Source: Methanobrevibacter sp. (lineage in GTDB: Archaea; Methanobacteriota; Methanobacteria; Methanobacteriales; Methanobacteriaceae). From it: DNA of 14,502 nt. Shown piece by piece: positions 1 to 7,808 of the stretch. Numbering within the stretch: the stretch's first letter is position 1; every line of letters starts with the position of its first letter. A model generated the notes under the pieces. The model saw only the letters and a list, made by a program, of their open reading frames with translations, was not told where the DNA came from and searched no databases. The translations under genes were made by a program, and so were the position numbers. The DNA is taken from positions 1 through 14,502 of the forward strand of contig WRCI01000023.1 in the NCBI GenBank assembly GCA_009784145.1, read 5' to 3'.

Positions 1-55
1 AGATATATTATTAGATAATAGTTAATTGAATATTATATTTATTTGTTAAATAATA

Positions 56-136
56 ATTATAATAAAAATTATTATAAAAATTATTATAAAAAGCATTATT
101 ATAAAAAATATTATAATAAAAATTATTTAATTTCAT
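56..136. repeat. A+T tandem repeat, about 12 bp unit
   Basis: Almost pure A/T sequence in which a 12 bp unit (AAAAATTATTAT) recurs twice exactly from about position 64 and then in degenerate form. It lies upstream of the tes gene. No gene is visible between 1 and 223. Confidence 0.5.
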
Positions 137-223
137 AAAATTATTCATTATTTAGTATAGATATTAATCAACACTATTTATTTCAATGAATTTTAATCGA
201 TAACATTTTATTTACAAAATCAA

Positions 224-230
224 GGGTGAT
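224..230 (+). promoter_or_regulatory. Ribosome binding site of the Tes gene
   Basis: GGGTGAT matches the archaeal 16S 3' end complement (GGTGAT type). A TTG follows at 231 with no spacing and a GTG at 234 with 3 nt spacing. The same 3 nt gap separates GGTGAT and ATG elsewhere in this window, so GTG at 234 is preferred as the start. Confidence 0.55.
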
Positions 231-233
231 TTG

Positions 234-1748
234 GTGTTTATAAAAAAAACAGTAAGTTTATGTCCTACTTGTTTCGAACCACTTGATGCAGAAGTTTTTG
301 AAGAAGATGGAAAAGTTTGGATAAAAAAAGAATGTCCTGAACATGGTATATTTAAAAATACTTACTGGACTAATGTAGAATTATATAATAGGGTAGATGG
401 GTATGATCCCACTATAAAATCAATTGAAAATCAACAAATAAGTCATCATGAGATGGGAGATGCTAGTTGTCCTAGTAATTGTGGAATATGTGAAGACCAT
501 GAAACTTCTACAGTTCTTGGACTTATAGATGTTACTAATCGATGTAATCTTAAATGTCCTGTGTGTTTTGCTAATGCTGCAGTTTCTAAAAAGTTATATG
601 AACCTAGTTTTGAAGAAATAAGGCAAATGCTTAAAAATCTTAGAGGTTTAAAACCTACTCCAACACCAGCTATTCAATATGCTGGAGGAGAACCGACTGT
701 TAGGCGTGATATTGTTGAACTTATTAAATTAGCTAGAGAGGAAGGGTTTTCTCACACTCAAATAGCTACTAATGGTTTAAGATTAGCTAGAAAAGAAAAT
801 TTAGCTCAAGAATTAGCAGATGCTGGTTTAAATACTGTTTATTTACAGTTTGATGGAGTAACTGAAGAACCTTATATTTATAATAGGGGGAAAAATCTCC
901 TTCCACAAAAGCTTCAAGCAATTGAAAATTGTAGAAAAGCAGGACTTGGTGTTGTTTTAGTTCCAACTTTAGTTAAAGGAATTAATGATAATCAAGTTGG
1001 GGATATAATCCAATTTGCAATTAAAAATATTGATATTATTCATGGTGTTAATTTCCAACCAGTTTCATTTGCAGGTAGAACTCCTTCAGACCAAGTAGAA
1101 CAGCAAAGAATTACTATACCTGATTTTGTAGATTTAGTTAGTGGACAAACTGATAATCAAGTAGATTCAGATGATTTTCACCCACCTTCATCTGTTGAAC
1201 CAATTTCTCATTTTGTTGGAGCTCTTGAAGGAAAAGAACCATCTGCTACATTAAACTGCCACCAACATTGTGGTATAGCTACTTATATATTTATTGATAA
1301 TGAAAAAATCATACCAGTTACAAGATTTATTGATGTAGATAGATTATTTAAATTTTTAGATGAAAATGCCATTAAAATTGAGGAAGGAGGGTTTGCTGTT
1401 AAGTCTAGAGTATTAGCTAAAGCAACCAAAGAACTTCCAAAAGTTTTAGATAAAAGTAAAACTCCAGAATCATTAGACATGGCTAAATTATTAGCAAATG
1501 TTTTTAAAGATAGGTCTTATAGTGCTTTAGGGGATTTCCATCATAAATCTTTACTTATTTCATGTATGCACTTTATGGATCCATTTAACTTTGATGAAGA
1601 TAGAGTTAAAAAATGTGTTATACATTATGCAGTTCCTGATGGTCGTATTATTCCTTTCTGTACTATGAATTCTATGTATAGACAAGGTATAGAAGAAAAA
1701 TTCTCAGTTCCATTTAAAAGTGGAAAAAAGTCTAAATTAGAAGAATAA
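234..1748 (+). CDS. tes: Radical SAM tetraether lipid synthase (Tes; MJ0619-like)
   Basis: A 504-residue radical SAM protein of the MJ0619 family. That family was first described as a methyltransferase for 7,8-dihydro-6-hydroxymethylpterin and later shown to be tetraether lipid synthase, which couples archaeol-type chains tail to tail to make membrane-spanning GDGT lipids. Residues are numbered from the GTG. Cys10-x2-Cys13 and Cys34 (CPEHG) form a rubredoxin-like N-terminal metal site. Cys79-x3-Cys83-x2-Cys86 fits an auxiliary cluster. Cys104-x3-Cys108-x2-Cys111 (CNLKCPVC) is the radical SAM cluster, with the AGGEP SAM-binding motif at 150-154. Cys342, Cys346, Cys444, Cys461 and Cys476 could bind a further cluster. 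The length matches the family. Older annotation pipelines may still name it a pterin methyltransferase. It is followed by mptG on the same strand. A TTG at 231 is an alternative start that adds one residue. Confidence 0.88.
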   Translation: MFIKKTVSLCPTCFEPLDAEVFEEDGKVWIKKECPEHGIFKNTYWTNVELYNRVDGYDPTIKSIENQQISHHEMGDASCPSNCGICEDHETSTVLGLIDVTNRCNLKCPVCFANAAVSKKLYEPSFEEIRQMLKNLRGLKPTPTPAIQYAGGEPTVRRDIVELIKLAREEGFSHTQIATNGLRLARKENLAQELADAGLNTVYLQFDGVTEEPYIYNRGKNLLPQKLQAIENCRKAGLGVVLVPTLVKGINDNQVGDIIQFAIKNIDIIHGVNFQPVSFAGRTPSDQVEQQRITIPDFVDLVSGQTDNQVDSDDFHPPSSVEPISHFVGALEGKEPSATLNCHQHCGIATYIFIDNEKIIPVTRFIDVDRLFKFLDENAIKIEEGGFAVKSRVLAKATKELPKVLDKSKTPESLDMAKLLANVFKDRSYSALGDFHHKSLLISCMHFMDPFNFDEDRVKKCVIHYAVPDGRIIPFCTMNSMYRQGIEEKFSVPFKSGKKSKLEE

Positions 1749-1808
1749 TCTTTATATCTAAATTAGAAGAATAATCTTTATATCTAAATTAAAAGAATAA
1801 TCTTTATA
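1731..1808. repeat. 26 bp tandem repeat x3 spanning the Tes stop codon
   Basis: Three head-to-tail 26 bp copies begin at 1731, 1757 and 1783; the first two are identical and the third differs by one base. Copy 1 contains the last codons of tes and its TAA, so the array looks seeded from the gene's 3' end. Because the first stop is in copy 1, copy number does not change the protein. Confidence 0.9.
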
Positions 1809-1831
1809 TTATTCTTTATATTATTTTTTTA
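1809..1831 (+). terminator. T-rich stretch after tes
   Basis: A T-rich segment ending in a run of seven T lies about 75 nt after the tes stop. Archaeal RNA polymerase can terminate on such oligo-T tracts without a hairpin. The A+T-rich background makes this weak evidence. Confidence 0.3.
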
Positions 1832-1835
1832 TAGG

Positions 1836-1971
1836 TATTTATAGTTATATTTAGAAGTTTTATTAGGTATTCAGTATTTATAGTTATATTTAGAAGTTTT
1901 ATTAGGTATTAAATATTTATAGTTATATTTAGAAGTTTTATTAGGTATTAAATATTTATAGTTATATTTAG
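1836..1971. repeat. 39 bp tandem repeat x3.5 upstream of mptG
   Basis: Copies of a 39 bp unit starting TATTTATAG begin at 1836, 1875, 1914 and 1953, the last partial. The copies are nearly identical (TCAG versus TAAA at one junction). The array ends about 20 bp before the mptG Shine-Dalgarno, so the mptG promoter must lie in or just after it. Confidence 0.9.
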
Positions 1972-2008
1972 GAATACAGTATATTTTAAATCCAAAGGAG
2001 TTTATGAA

Positions 2009-2998
2009 ATGATTATTAAAACCCCATCAAGAATTCACATGACTTTAATTGATTTAAATGGGTCTTATGGCCGTGCTGATGGAGGTATTGGTTTAACCAT
2101 AAACAAACCTAATTTTACCCTTAACTGTGAATTAGCTGAAAAAGGAATAACTATTGATTTTAATGAAAATATTACAGATAAAGAGATAAAAAATGAGGCT
2201 GTTAAAAAAATAAGTGATTCTGCAGATAAAATTATTTCTAAATTTAATTTTGATGAAGGTTTTCATTTTACTGTTGAAGAAGCATATCCTCCACATTCTG
2301 GATTAGGTTCTGGAACTCAAATGTCTTTAGCTACTGCCAAATTGATTTGTGAATTCAATGGAATAGCTATGGATAGTATTGGACTTGGAGCTATTGTTGG
2401 AAGAGGAGGAAGTTCTGGTATTGGAATGGGTGCTTTTGATTATGGGGGATTTGTTGTAGATGGAGGACATGATTTAAAAGATAAAGGAGGTTCTGTTTTA
2501 CCTTCTTCAGTTAATCCTGCTAAACCGCCTCAATTAATTGGTAGATATGATTTTCCAGAAGATTGGGAACTTGTTGTAGGTGTGTGTAAAGCTGATACAA
2601 CAGTTACTGGAATGAAAGAAGATGATATTTTTGAAAATTATTGTCCAGTTCCTAAAAATGACGTTGAACAATTATCTCACATTATTTTCATGAATTTAAT
2701 CCCTTTTTTATTAGAAAAGAATATTGAAGCTGTAGGGGATTCAATTAATAATATTCAAAAACTTGGTTTTAAAAATGTTGAAGTAAGTCGTCAAGCAAAA
2801 AATGTTAGGGATTTAATGGAAAAAATGGGAGAATTTGGAGCATATGGTGTAGGTATGAGTTCTTTTGGTCCTGCTGTTTATGGAATTATTGATAAAAAAA
2901 ATCAAGATGTTTATAAAGCTACTAAAGATTATGTTGGAGATAAAGGATTTGTTTTTAAAACCAAAGCTCAAAATCATGGTTATGAAATTGAAAAATAA
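2009..2998 (+). CDS. mptG: Beta-ribofuranosylaminobenzene 5'-phosphate synthase (MptG)
   Basis: Catalyses the first committed step of tetrahydromethanopterin synthesis: condensation of p-hydroxybenzoate (4-aminobenzoate in vitro) with phosphoribosyl pyrophosphate and loss of CO2. The 329-residue protein has the GHMP-kinase-like fold of the archaeal RFAP synthases. It opens with KTPSRIHMTLIDLNG, has a GGIGLTI segment at 25-31 and the glycine-rich loop PPHSGLGSGTQ at 94-104, followed by a long Gly-rich stretch (VGRGGSSGIGMGAFDYGG, about 129-146) typical of the family. Length is normal. The start is set by AAAGGAG at 1994-2000, 8 nt before the ATG. An ATG at 2004 in another frame stops after two codons. 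Tes is immediately upstream on the same strand, but the 260 bp spacer argues for its own promoter. Confidence 0.93.
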   Translation: MIIKTPSRIHMTLIDLNGSYGRADGGIGLTINKPNFTLNCELAEKGITIDFNENITDKEIKNEAVKKISDSADKIISKFNFDEGFHFTVEEAYPPHSGLGSGTQMSLATAKLICEFNGIAMDSIGLGAIVGRGGSSGIGMGAFDYGGFVVDGGHDLKDKGGSVLPSSVNPAKPPQLIGRYDFPEDWELVVGVCKADTTVTGMKEDDIFENYCPVPKNDVEQLSHIIFMNLIPFLLEKNIEAVGDSINNIQKLGFKNVEVSRQAKNVRDLMEKMGEFGAYGVGMSSFGPAVYGIIDKKNQDVYKATKDYVGDKGFVFKTKAQNHGYEIEK

Positions 2999-3129
2999 TA
3001 TATGTTTATAAAATCATAAATATTGTATTATAAAATTATATAATTAAAAGTATTATATCATTAATATTATATCATTATTATTCATATAATTAAAATTAAC
3101 TTATTATATTTATATAAAATTAAAATAAT

Positions 3130-3251
3130 CTATTATAAATTCATAAAATTATAATTAATATATTATTATATTATATAAAATTAGAATAACCTATTATAAA
3201 TTCATAAAATTATAATTAATATATTATTATATTATATAAAATTAAAATTAA
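3130..3251. repeat. 61 bp tandem repeat x2
   Basis: Two near-identical 61 bp A/T-only-like copies start at 3130 and 3191, with degenerate partial copies on both sides (about 3104-3129, and after 3251). They fill most of the spacer between mptG and the next gene. No other gene or clear promoter could be made out in 3000-3278. Confidence 0.85.
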
Positions 3252-3278
3252 TTCACTATAAATAATATTGTTGATAAA

Positions 3279-3761
3279 ATGGATAAAATAAAAGGAAAAG
3301 TTTGGAAATTTGGAGATAATATAGATACTGATGTAATTATCCCTGGAAGATACTTAAGGACATTTGACCCAAAAGATTTAGCTAAGCATGTTATGGCTGG
3401 TGAAAGAGAAGATTTTGCTTCTGAAGTAAAGTCTGGAGATTTTATTGTTGCAGATGAAAATTTTGGTTGTGGATCATCAAGAGAACAAGCACCAGTAGCT
3501 ATAAAAGCAGCAGGAGTTTCTGTGATAATAGCTAAGTCATTTGCAAGAATTTTTTATAGAAATGCTATTAATATTGGACTTCCTGTTGTTAAAGCAGATA
3601 TAGATGCTAAAGAAGGAGATACTCTTTCAGTTGATTTAGAAAATGGAAATATTGTTAATGAATCAACTGGGAAATCATTTAAAATAGAACCATTTAAAGA
3701 GTTCATGCTAAATATCCTTAATGATGGAGGTTTAGTAAAACATCACCTTAAGAAAAAATAG
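3279..3761 (+). CDS. hacB: Homoaconitase / 3-isopropylmalate dehydratase small subunit (LeuD/HacB family)
   Basis: Small (swivel-domain) subunit of a two-subunit aconitase-type hydro-lyase, 160 residues, the normal size for the archaeal family. The signatures are NIDTDVIIPGRYL at 14-26 and FGCGSSREQAP at 62-72, the latter being the substrate-binding GCGSSRE loop. The loop after the first strand reads Tyr25-Leu-Arg-Thr28. In Methanocaldococcus the homoaconitase small subunit carries this YLRT loop and the isopropylmalate isomerase subunit a different one. The gene is therefore read as HacB (AksE), acting in 2-oxosuberate and coenzyme B synthesis, but LeuD for leucine synthesis cannot be excluded. 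The catalytic [4Fe-4S] large subunit is not in the window, so the partner is encoded elsewhere. The ribosome-binding site is weak (GTTGAT, 4 nt before the ATG). Confidence 0.85.
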   Translation: MDKIKGKVWKFGDNIDTDVIIPGRYLRTFDPKDLAKHVMAGEREDFASEVKSGDFIVADENFGCGSSREQAPVAIKAAGVSVIIAKSFARIFYRNAINIGLPVVKADIDAKEGDTLSVDLENGNIVNESTGKSFKIEPFKEFMLNILNDGGLVKHHLKKK

Positions 3762-3820
3762 TAACTATAGTTTAATATAATTTAATTTAATCTAATATAT
3801 TTTACTTTAATATAGTTTAA

Positions 3821-3949
3821 TTTAATCTAATTTAGTCTAATCTAATATAATTTAATCTAATTTAGTCTAATCTAATATAATTTAATCTAATTTAGTCTAA
3901 TCTAATATAATTTATTCTAATTTAGTCTAATCTAATATAATTTAATTTA
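3821..3949. repeat. 30 bp tandem repeat x4
   Basis: Copies of a 30 bp unit (TCTAATATAATTTAATCTAA then TTTAGTCTAA) start at 3841, 3871, 3901 and 3931. A half copy lies at 3821-3840, and the last copy is partial. Each unit is itself built from TAATT/TAATC/TAGTC pentamers, and the pentamer pattern extends back to about 3770. The array runs to within 20 bp of the next gene's Shine-Dalgarno. Confidence 0.9.
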
Positions 3950-3967
3950 GTGAAAATTTCATATTCA

Positions 3968-3973
3968 AGAGGT
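3968..3973 (+). promoter_or_regulatory. Shine-Dalgarno of the zinc-ribbon gene
   Basis: AGAGGT lies 6 nt before the ATG at 3980. The longer reading from a GTG at 3950 has only repeat-derived A+T sequence ahead of it, so the ATG at 3980 is preferred. Confidence 0.65.
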
Positions 3974-3979
3974 ATTAAA

Positions 3980-4633
3980 ATGAAATGTCCTATTTGTGGG
4001 TCAGAGTCAATAACTACTTTAAAATCAAAGAAGATTTCAACAAAAAATAAGGAAAGTACTGAGTTATTATTGAAATGTAATGATTGTGAATCTGTATTTA
4101 AGGACTCAATTACTGAAGTTAAACCTGTTTCAATACGACTTATAATTAGTGAACATAATTATTCTAAAAAAATTTCTATAGATATTTATCCTGATGAGAG
4201 ATTAGCTAAAGATGATATTTTATTATCAGATATTGGTAAAGTCAAAATAACCTCTCTTGAAACAAAAGATAGAAAACGTGTTGAAAGTACTATGGCTTCA
4301 GAAATTTCTACAATATGGGCTTCTTCTTTAGAGATTCCTGCAAGAGTAGGCGTTTCAGTTGATTTAACTGGAAAAGTAGATTCTTTTAAGGTTGAAGTAG
4401 AAAGAGATTTTGAATTTGCAACTGATGATTTTGTAAAAATTGCAGAGTATGTAATACGTATTAATGTTATTAAAACTTTAGAAAGAAAAACTAGAAAAGG
4501 TTTTGCTAAAGCTGGAGTTACTCAAAGAATTTATGGAAGACCAGTTAAGTTTAGTAAATATGATTATGATTTAACTGATAATATTGTTTCTAGAAAAGAA
4601 GCTAAAGAATATAAAAGGAAACAAACAAAATAA
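3980..4633 (+). CDS. HVO_0476-type archaeal zinc-ribbon protein
   Basis: A 217-residue protein with an N-terminal zinc ribbon (Cys3-x2-Cys6 and Cys33-x2-Cys36) followed by an all-beta-looking domain rich in VSIRLIIS, GKVKITSLE and TIWASS-type strands, then a Lys/Arg-rich tail. This layout matches the euryarchaeal HVO_0476 zinc-finger family, whose function is not established; nucleic-acid or ribosome association is only an inference from the basic tail and ribbon. The start is the ATG preceded by AGAGGT, not the upstream GTG at 3950. The last codons (KEYKRKQTK) form the first copy of a 28 bp tandem array that continues past the stop. Function not recognised beyond family. Confidence 0.75.
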   Translation: MKCPICGSESITTLKSKKISTKNKESTELLLKCNDCESVFKDSITEVKPVSIRLIISEHNYSKKISIDIYPDERLAKDDILLSDIGKVKITSLETKDRKRVESTMASEISTIWASSLEIPARVGVSVDLTGKVDSFKVEVERDFEFATDDFVKIAEYVIRINVIKTLERKTRKGFAKAGVTQRIYGRPVKFSKYDYDLTDNIVSRKEAKEYKRKQTK

Positions 4634-4727
4634 AGAATATAAAAGGAAACAAACAAAATAAAGAATATAAAAGGAAACAAACAAAATAAAGAATATAAAA
4701 GGAAAAAAATAAAATAAAGAATATAAT
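4604..4727. repeat. 28 bp tandem repeat x4 spanning the zinc-ribbon gene's stop codon
   Basis: Copies of a 28 bp unit (AAAGAATATAAAAGGAAAC then AAACAAAAT) start at 4604, 4632, 4660 and 4688, with a partial one from 4716. The first lies inside the gene and its TAA stop spans the junction of copies 1 and 2. As 28 is not a multiple of three, later copies are out of frame and untranslated. Confidence 0.92.
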
Positions 4728-4746
4728 AAAATAATAATATTTTTCT

Positions 4747-4906
4747 TTTTACTTATTTTGAGCATATTATTGTTAACGGTTTATTTATTTTGAATATATT
4801 AGTTATAATTGTTTATTTATTTTGAATATATTAGTTATAATTGTTTATTTATTTTGAATATATTGGTTATAATTGTTTATTTATCTTGAATATATTATTG
4901 TTAATT
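4747..4906. repeat. 32 bp tandem repeat x4-5
   Basis: Units of 32 bp (GTTTATTTATTTTGAATATA then TTAGTTATAATT) start at 4779, 4811, 4843 and 4875, with a degenerate copy at 4747-4778. Together with the 28 bp array it accounts for most of the 328 bp between the zinc-ribbon gene and the tRNA methylthiotransferase gene. No other gene is visible there. Confidence 0.9.
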
Positions 4907-4961
4907 GTTATTTGTTTAATATATTGTTGTTATTCACTTATCTTGTTATTTAGATGATATT

Positions 4962-6263
4962 ATGGAACATTCAAAAGTATTTATAGAAACATTTGGCTGT
5001 ACATTTAATCAAGCTGATTCTCAGATAATGGCTGGGAATTTAATCGAAAATGATTTTGAAATCACTAATTCTATTGAAAAAGCAGATATAGTTATTGTTA
5101 ATACTTGTTATGTTAAAAAACCAACTGAAAATAAGGTTACTAATAGAATACAAAAGCTAAAAATTAATTATCCTAATTTGAAAATTATTGTAAGTGGATG
5201 TATGGTTGAAATAGATCCAAAAAAATTGGATAAAATAGCTCCAGATACTTCATGGATTGGACCACATCAATTAAATAAAACCACTGATGTTGTAAAAGCT
5301 ACTCTAAATAATGAAATAGCTAGAGAATGTGGTTTTTCTAAAAATACTAAAGTAGGAGTAGCTAAACTCCGTTTTGATGATTTAATTCATATTATTCAAA
5401 TTTGTGAAGGTTGTTTAGGAGTATGTAGCTATTGCTGTACTCGTTTTGCAAGAGGGACACTTAATAGCTATTCTATAGAGAGTATTAAAAAAGAAGCTAA
5501 AGAAGCTTTACTTGATGGTTGTGTTGAAATTCAACTTACAGCTCAAGATACTGCAACATATGGCTATGATACTGGTGAAAAATTATCAAATCTTATTAAA
5601 GAAATAGCTGATTTATCTAATAATCCAGATATAACTAATGATTTCAGAGTTCGTATTGGAATGATGCATCCTAACAACATTGGAGATGATCTTGAAAACT
5701 TGATTGGTGCATTTAAACTTCCTAATATTTATAAATTCCTCCATATCCCAATTCAATCTGGTAGTGATAAGGTTTTAAATGATATGAAAAGAGGGCATAC
5801 TGTAGAAGAGTATAAAAAAATTGTTAATAGGTTTAAAGAAGAAATTCCAGGTATAACAATAGCTACAGATGTTATTGTAGCTTATCCAACTGAGACAGAA
5901 GAAGACTTTGAAAAAACAGTAGAGCTTTTAAAGGAAATTAAGCCAAGTCTTATTCATATTTCAAAATATAAACACAGAGAAGGCGCCACCTCATCTGTTC
6001 TTGAGGAAATTCCATATAATGTTTTAAAAAAGCGTTCTAAGTATTTAACTGATGTTAAATCTGAAATTACAGAAGAAGAAAATCAAGAGTTAATAGGTTC
6101 GATTCAAAAAGTTTTGGTTGTAGAAAAAGGTTCAAAAGGTGGTTTTATAGCTAAAACTGATTCATATATTCCAGTTGTTGTTCATGATGTTGATATTGGA
6201 ACTTTTGTAGAAGTTAAAATAATTGAAGTAACTAGTACTTATTTAAAAGGATTAGTCTTATAG
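4962..6263 (+). CDS. Archaeal tRNA N6-threonylcarbamoyladenosine(37) methylthiotransferase (MiaB/MtaB-like radical SAM)
   Basis: Adds a methylthio group to t6A37 of tRNAs decoding ANN codons, giving ms2t6A. The 433-residue protein has the three domains of the methylthiotransferase family. The N-terminal domain has Cys13 (ETFGCTFNQAD), Cys49 (VNTCYVKKPTE) and Cys80 (SGCMVE) for the auxiliary [4Fe-4S] cluster. The radical SAM core has Cys151-x3-Cys155-x2-Cys158 and the following RFARG. A C-terminal TRAM domain occupies about 375-433. This matches the archaeal/eukaryotic MtaB (CDKAL1-like) branch. Two extra cysteines, Cys148 and Cys159, flank the radical SAM motif. The symbol is left out because mtaB in methanogens also names a methanol methyltransferase. 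The start ATG follows a weak GATGAT site; no strong Shine-Dalgarno is present. Confidence 0.9.
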   Translation: MEHSKVFIETFGCTFNQADSQIMAGNLIENDFEITNSIEKADIVIVNTCYVKKPTENKVTNRIQKLKINYPNLKIIVSGCMVEIDPKKLDKIAPDTSWIGPHQLNKTTDVVKATLNNEIARECGFSKNTKVGVAKLRFDDLIHIIQICEGCLGVCSYCCTRFARGTLNSYSIESIKKEAKEALLDGCVEIQLTAQDTATYGYDTGEKLSNLIKEIADLSNNPDITNDFRVRIGMMHPNNIGDDLENLIGAFKLPNIYKFLHIPIQSGSDKVLNDMKRGHTVEEYKKIVNRFKEEIPGITIATDVIVAYPTETEEDFEKTVELLKEIKPSLIHISKYKHREGATSSVLEEIPYNVLKKRSKYLTDVKSEITEEENQELIGSIQKVLVVEKGSKGGFIAKTDSYIPVVVHDVDIGTFVEVKIIEVTSTYLKGLVL

Positions 6264-6275
6264 AGTATGTTTAAT

Positions 6276-6355
6276 TATATTAGCTATATTTATTTTATAT
6301 TAGCTATATTTATTTTATATTAGCTATATTTATTTTATATTAGCTATACTTGTTT
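6276..6355. repeat. 20 bp tandem repeat x4
   Basis: Four 20 bp units (TATATTAGCTATATTTATTT) start at 6276, 6296, 6316 and 6336, the last with two changes. A degenerate fifth follows. The array starts 13 bp after the stop of the tRNA methylthiotransferase gene. Confidence 0.92.
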
Positions 6356-6623
6356 TATATTCCATATATTTTATTTATAGATTATACTTTTTTATTTATT
6401 TTTGATATACTTGTTTTATTTATTATATATTTTATTTATATAATTTTTATAACAATATAAAGTATAATAAAATATATAATGATATAATAAAGAATAATAA
6501 ATTAAATAATAATAAAACAAACTATAATAATGTATATAATTATAAAATAAAGAATAATATATAAAATATTAAAATAAAAACAAGAACTTAAACAATTTAA
6601 TAAATAAAATCTTATTATAATCC
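6356..6623. other. Convergent intergenic spacer, A+T rich
   Basis: Lies between two genes that converge. The left part is T-rich on the + strand and the right part A-rich, as expected if each half provides oligo-T termination for the gene pointing into it. No ORF, RNA gene or hairpin of note was seen. Confidence 0.4.
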
Positions 6624-7739
6624 TTACACTTCTTTTATATTTTCATACAATGTATCTCGTATAGCTGGAGTTCTTCCAATATCTGTAATTATATCTTTCA
6701 AAGTTTTAAATTCAGTTCTAACTCCATAAGAAGCTCCTGCTGATTTTGAAATGTTTTCTTCTCCAAGAGTTCCACCTATATCATTAGCTCCAGCTAATAG
6801 TCCTGTTTGAGCAAATTTAAATCCTAATTTTACCCATGAAACTTGAATATTTGGTAAAATATCTTGAAACATTAATCTGGATATAGCATAAATCTTGAGA
6901 TCTTGAGATCCAGTAGCTCCAGCTTTAGCTATTCCTTTTTTATAAATTGGAGCATTTTTATGCATAAAGGTAAGAGGTACAAATTCTGTAAATCCTCCAG
7001 TTTCTTCTTGAATGTTTCGTAATATTTCTAAATGTTTTACCCTCGTTTTTAGACTTTCAACATGACCATACATCATAGTACAAGTAGTTTTAACCCCAAT
7101 TTTATGTGCTGTTTTTATTACATCTATCCATTCAGCTACAGTTAATTTCCCATTACATATAACATTTCTAACATCATCATCTAAGATTTCAGCAGCTGTT
7201 CCAGGCATACTTCCAAGACCTGCGTTTTTTAACATTTTCAATGTTTCTTCTACTGAAAGTTCTGACTTTTCAGACCCATAAAAAATTTCCATTGGAGAAA
7301 ATCCATGTATATGAACACTTGGACACTCTTTTTTCACACTTTTAACTATATCTTCATAAAAATAAGCATCTAAATTTTCATGAAGTCCTCCTTGAATACA
7401 TAATTCAGTAGCACCATTTTTATGTACTTCTTTAGCTAAATTTACAATTTCATCTATATTAATAAAGAATGAATCTTCATCTCCTTGAGAATGTTTAAAT
7501 GCACAAAAATCACATGTTCCAGAACAAATATTTGTAAAGTTAATATTCCAATTGTTTATAAATGTTATATTATTTCCTACAATATTTTCTCTTACATAAT
7601 CAGCAGTAGCGATTAGTGCATTAATATCTGAACCTTTTACTTTCATTAGATGTAATGCATCTTCATAGGAGATAGGTTCATCAACACTATTTTTTAAAAT
7701 TTTCCTTGTGTTTTTGCTTATATTTAGCTTGGAAAACAT
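6624..7739 (-). CDS. cofH: FO synthase subunit 2, CofH (5-amino-6-(D-ribitylamino)uracil--L-tyrosine 4-hydroxyphenyl transferase)
   Basis: Radical SAM enzyme that joins the 4-hydroxybenzyl part of tyrosine to 5-amino-6-ribitylaminouracil; CofG then closes the product to FO, the chromophore of coenzyme F420. The 371-residue protein has the radical SAM cluster at Cys72-x3-Cys76-x2-Cys79 (CSGTCDFC) and the motifs CIQGGLH (114-120), IHGFSPMEI (144-152), MPGTAAEIL (178-186) and [15 protein letters not shown] (322-336), all typical of CofH/MqnC-type enzymes. cofG is not in the window. Tandem-repeat arrays flank it on both sides. No clear Shine-Dalgarno precedes the ATG (the 30 nt upstream are A/T only), so initiation may be leaderless or SD-independent. 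Compare the divergent paralogue at 11190-12311. Confidence 0.92.
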   Translation of the reverse strand: MFSKLNISKNTRKILKNSVDEPISYEDALHLMKVKGSDINALIATADYVRENIVGNNITFINNWNINFTNICSGTCDFCAFKHSQGDEDSFFINIDEIVNLAKEVHKNGATELCIQGGLHENLDAYFYEDIVKSVKKECPSVHIHGFSPMEIFYGSEKSELSVEETLKMLKNAGLGSMPGTAAEILDDDVRNVICNGKLTVAEWIDVIKTAHKIGVKTTCTMMYGHVESLKTRVKHLEILRNIQEETGGFTEFVPLTFMHKNAPIYKKGIAKAGATGSQDLKIYAISRLMFQDILPNIQVSWVKLGFKFAQTGLLAGANDIGGTLGEENISKSAGASYGVRTEFKTLKDIITDIGRTPAIRDTLYENIKEV

Positions 7740-7808
7740 ATTTTTATATTATTTTAAATATTAATATTAAAAGTTTTGATTTAAGAATGAAAATTCGGTT
7801 TATAATTA

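Noticed and set aside
1283..1480. 65-codon ORF on the - strand inside tes
   Set aside because: Antisense shadow of a well-supported gene; no ribosome-binding site or recognisable motif.
2004..2012. ATG at 2004 as the start of mptG
   Set aside because: It is out of frame with mptG and stops after two codons; the ATG at 2009 starts the family's conserved N-terminus.
3821..3949. Possible CRISPR array (30 bp periodic repeat)
   Set aside because: Units abut without spacers and the repeat is A+T-only-like with no dyad; the same holds for the other arrays. No cas genes are present.
4571..4765. 64-codon ORF on the - strand, rich in Phe, Tyr and Leu
   Set aside because: It is the reverse translation of the 28 bp tandem array and the 3' end of the zinc-ribbon gene; the protein repeat is a by-product of the DNA repeat.
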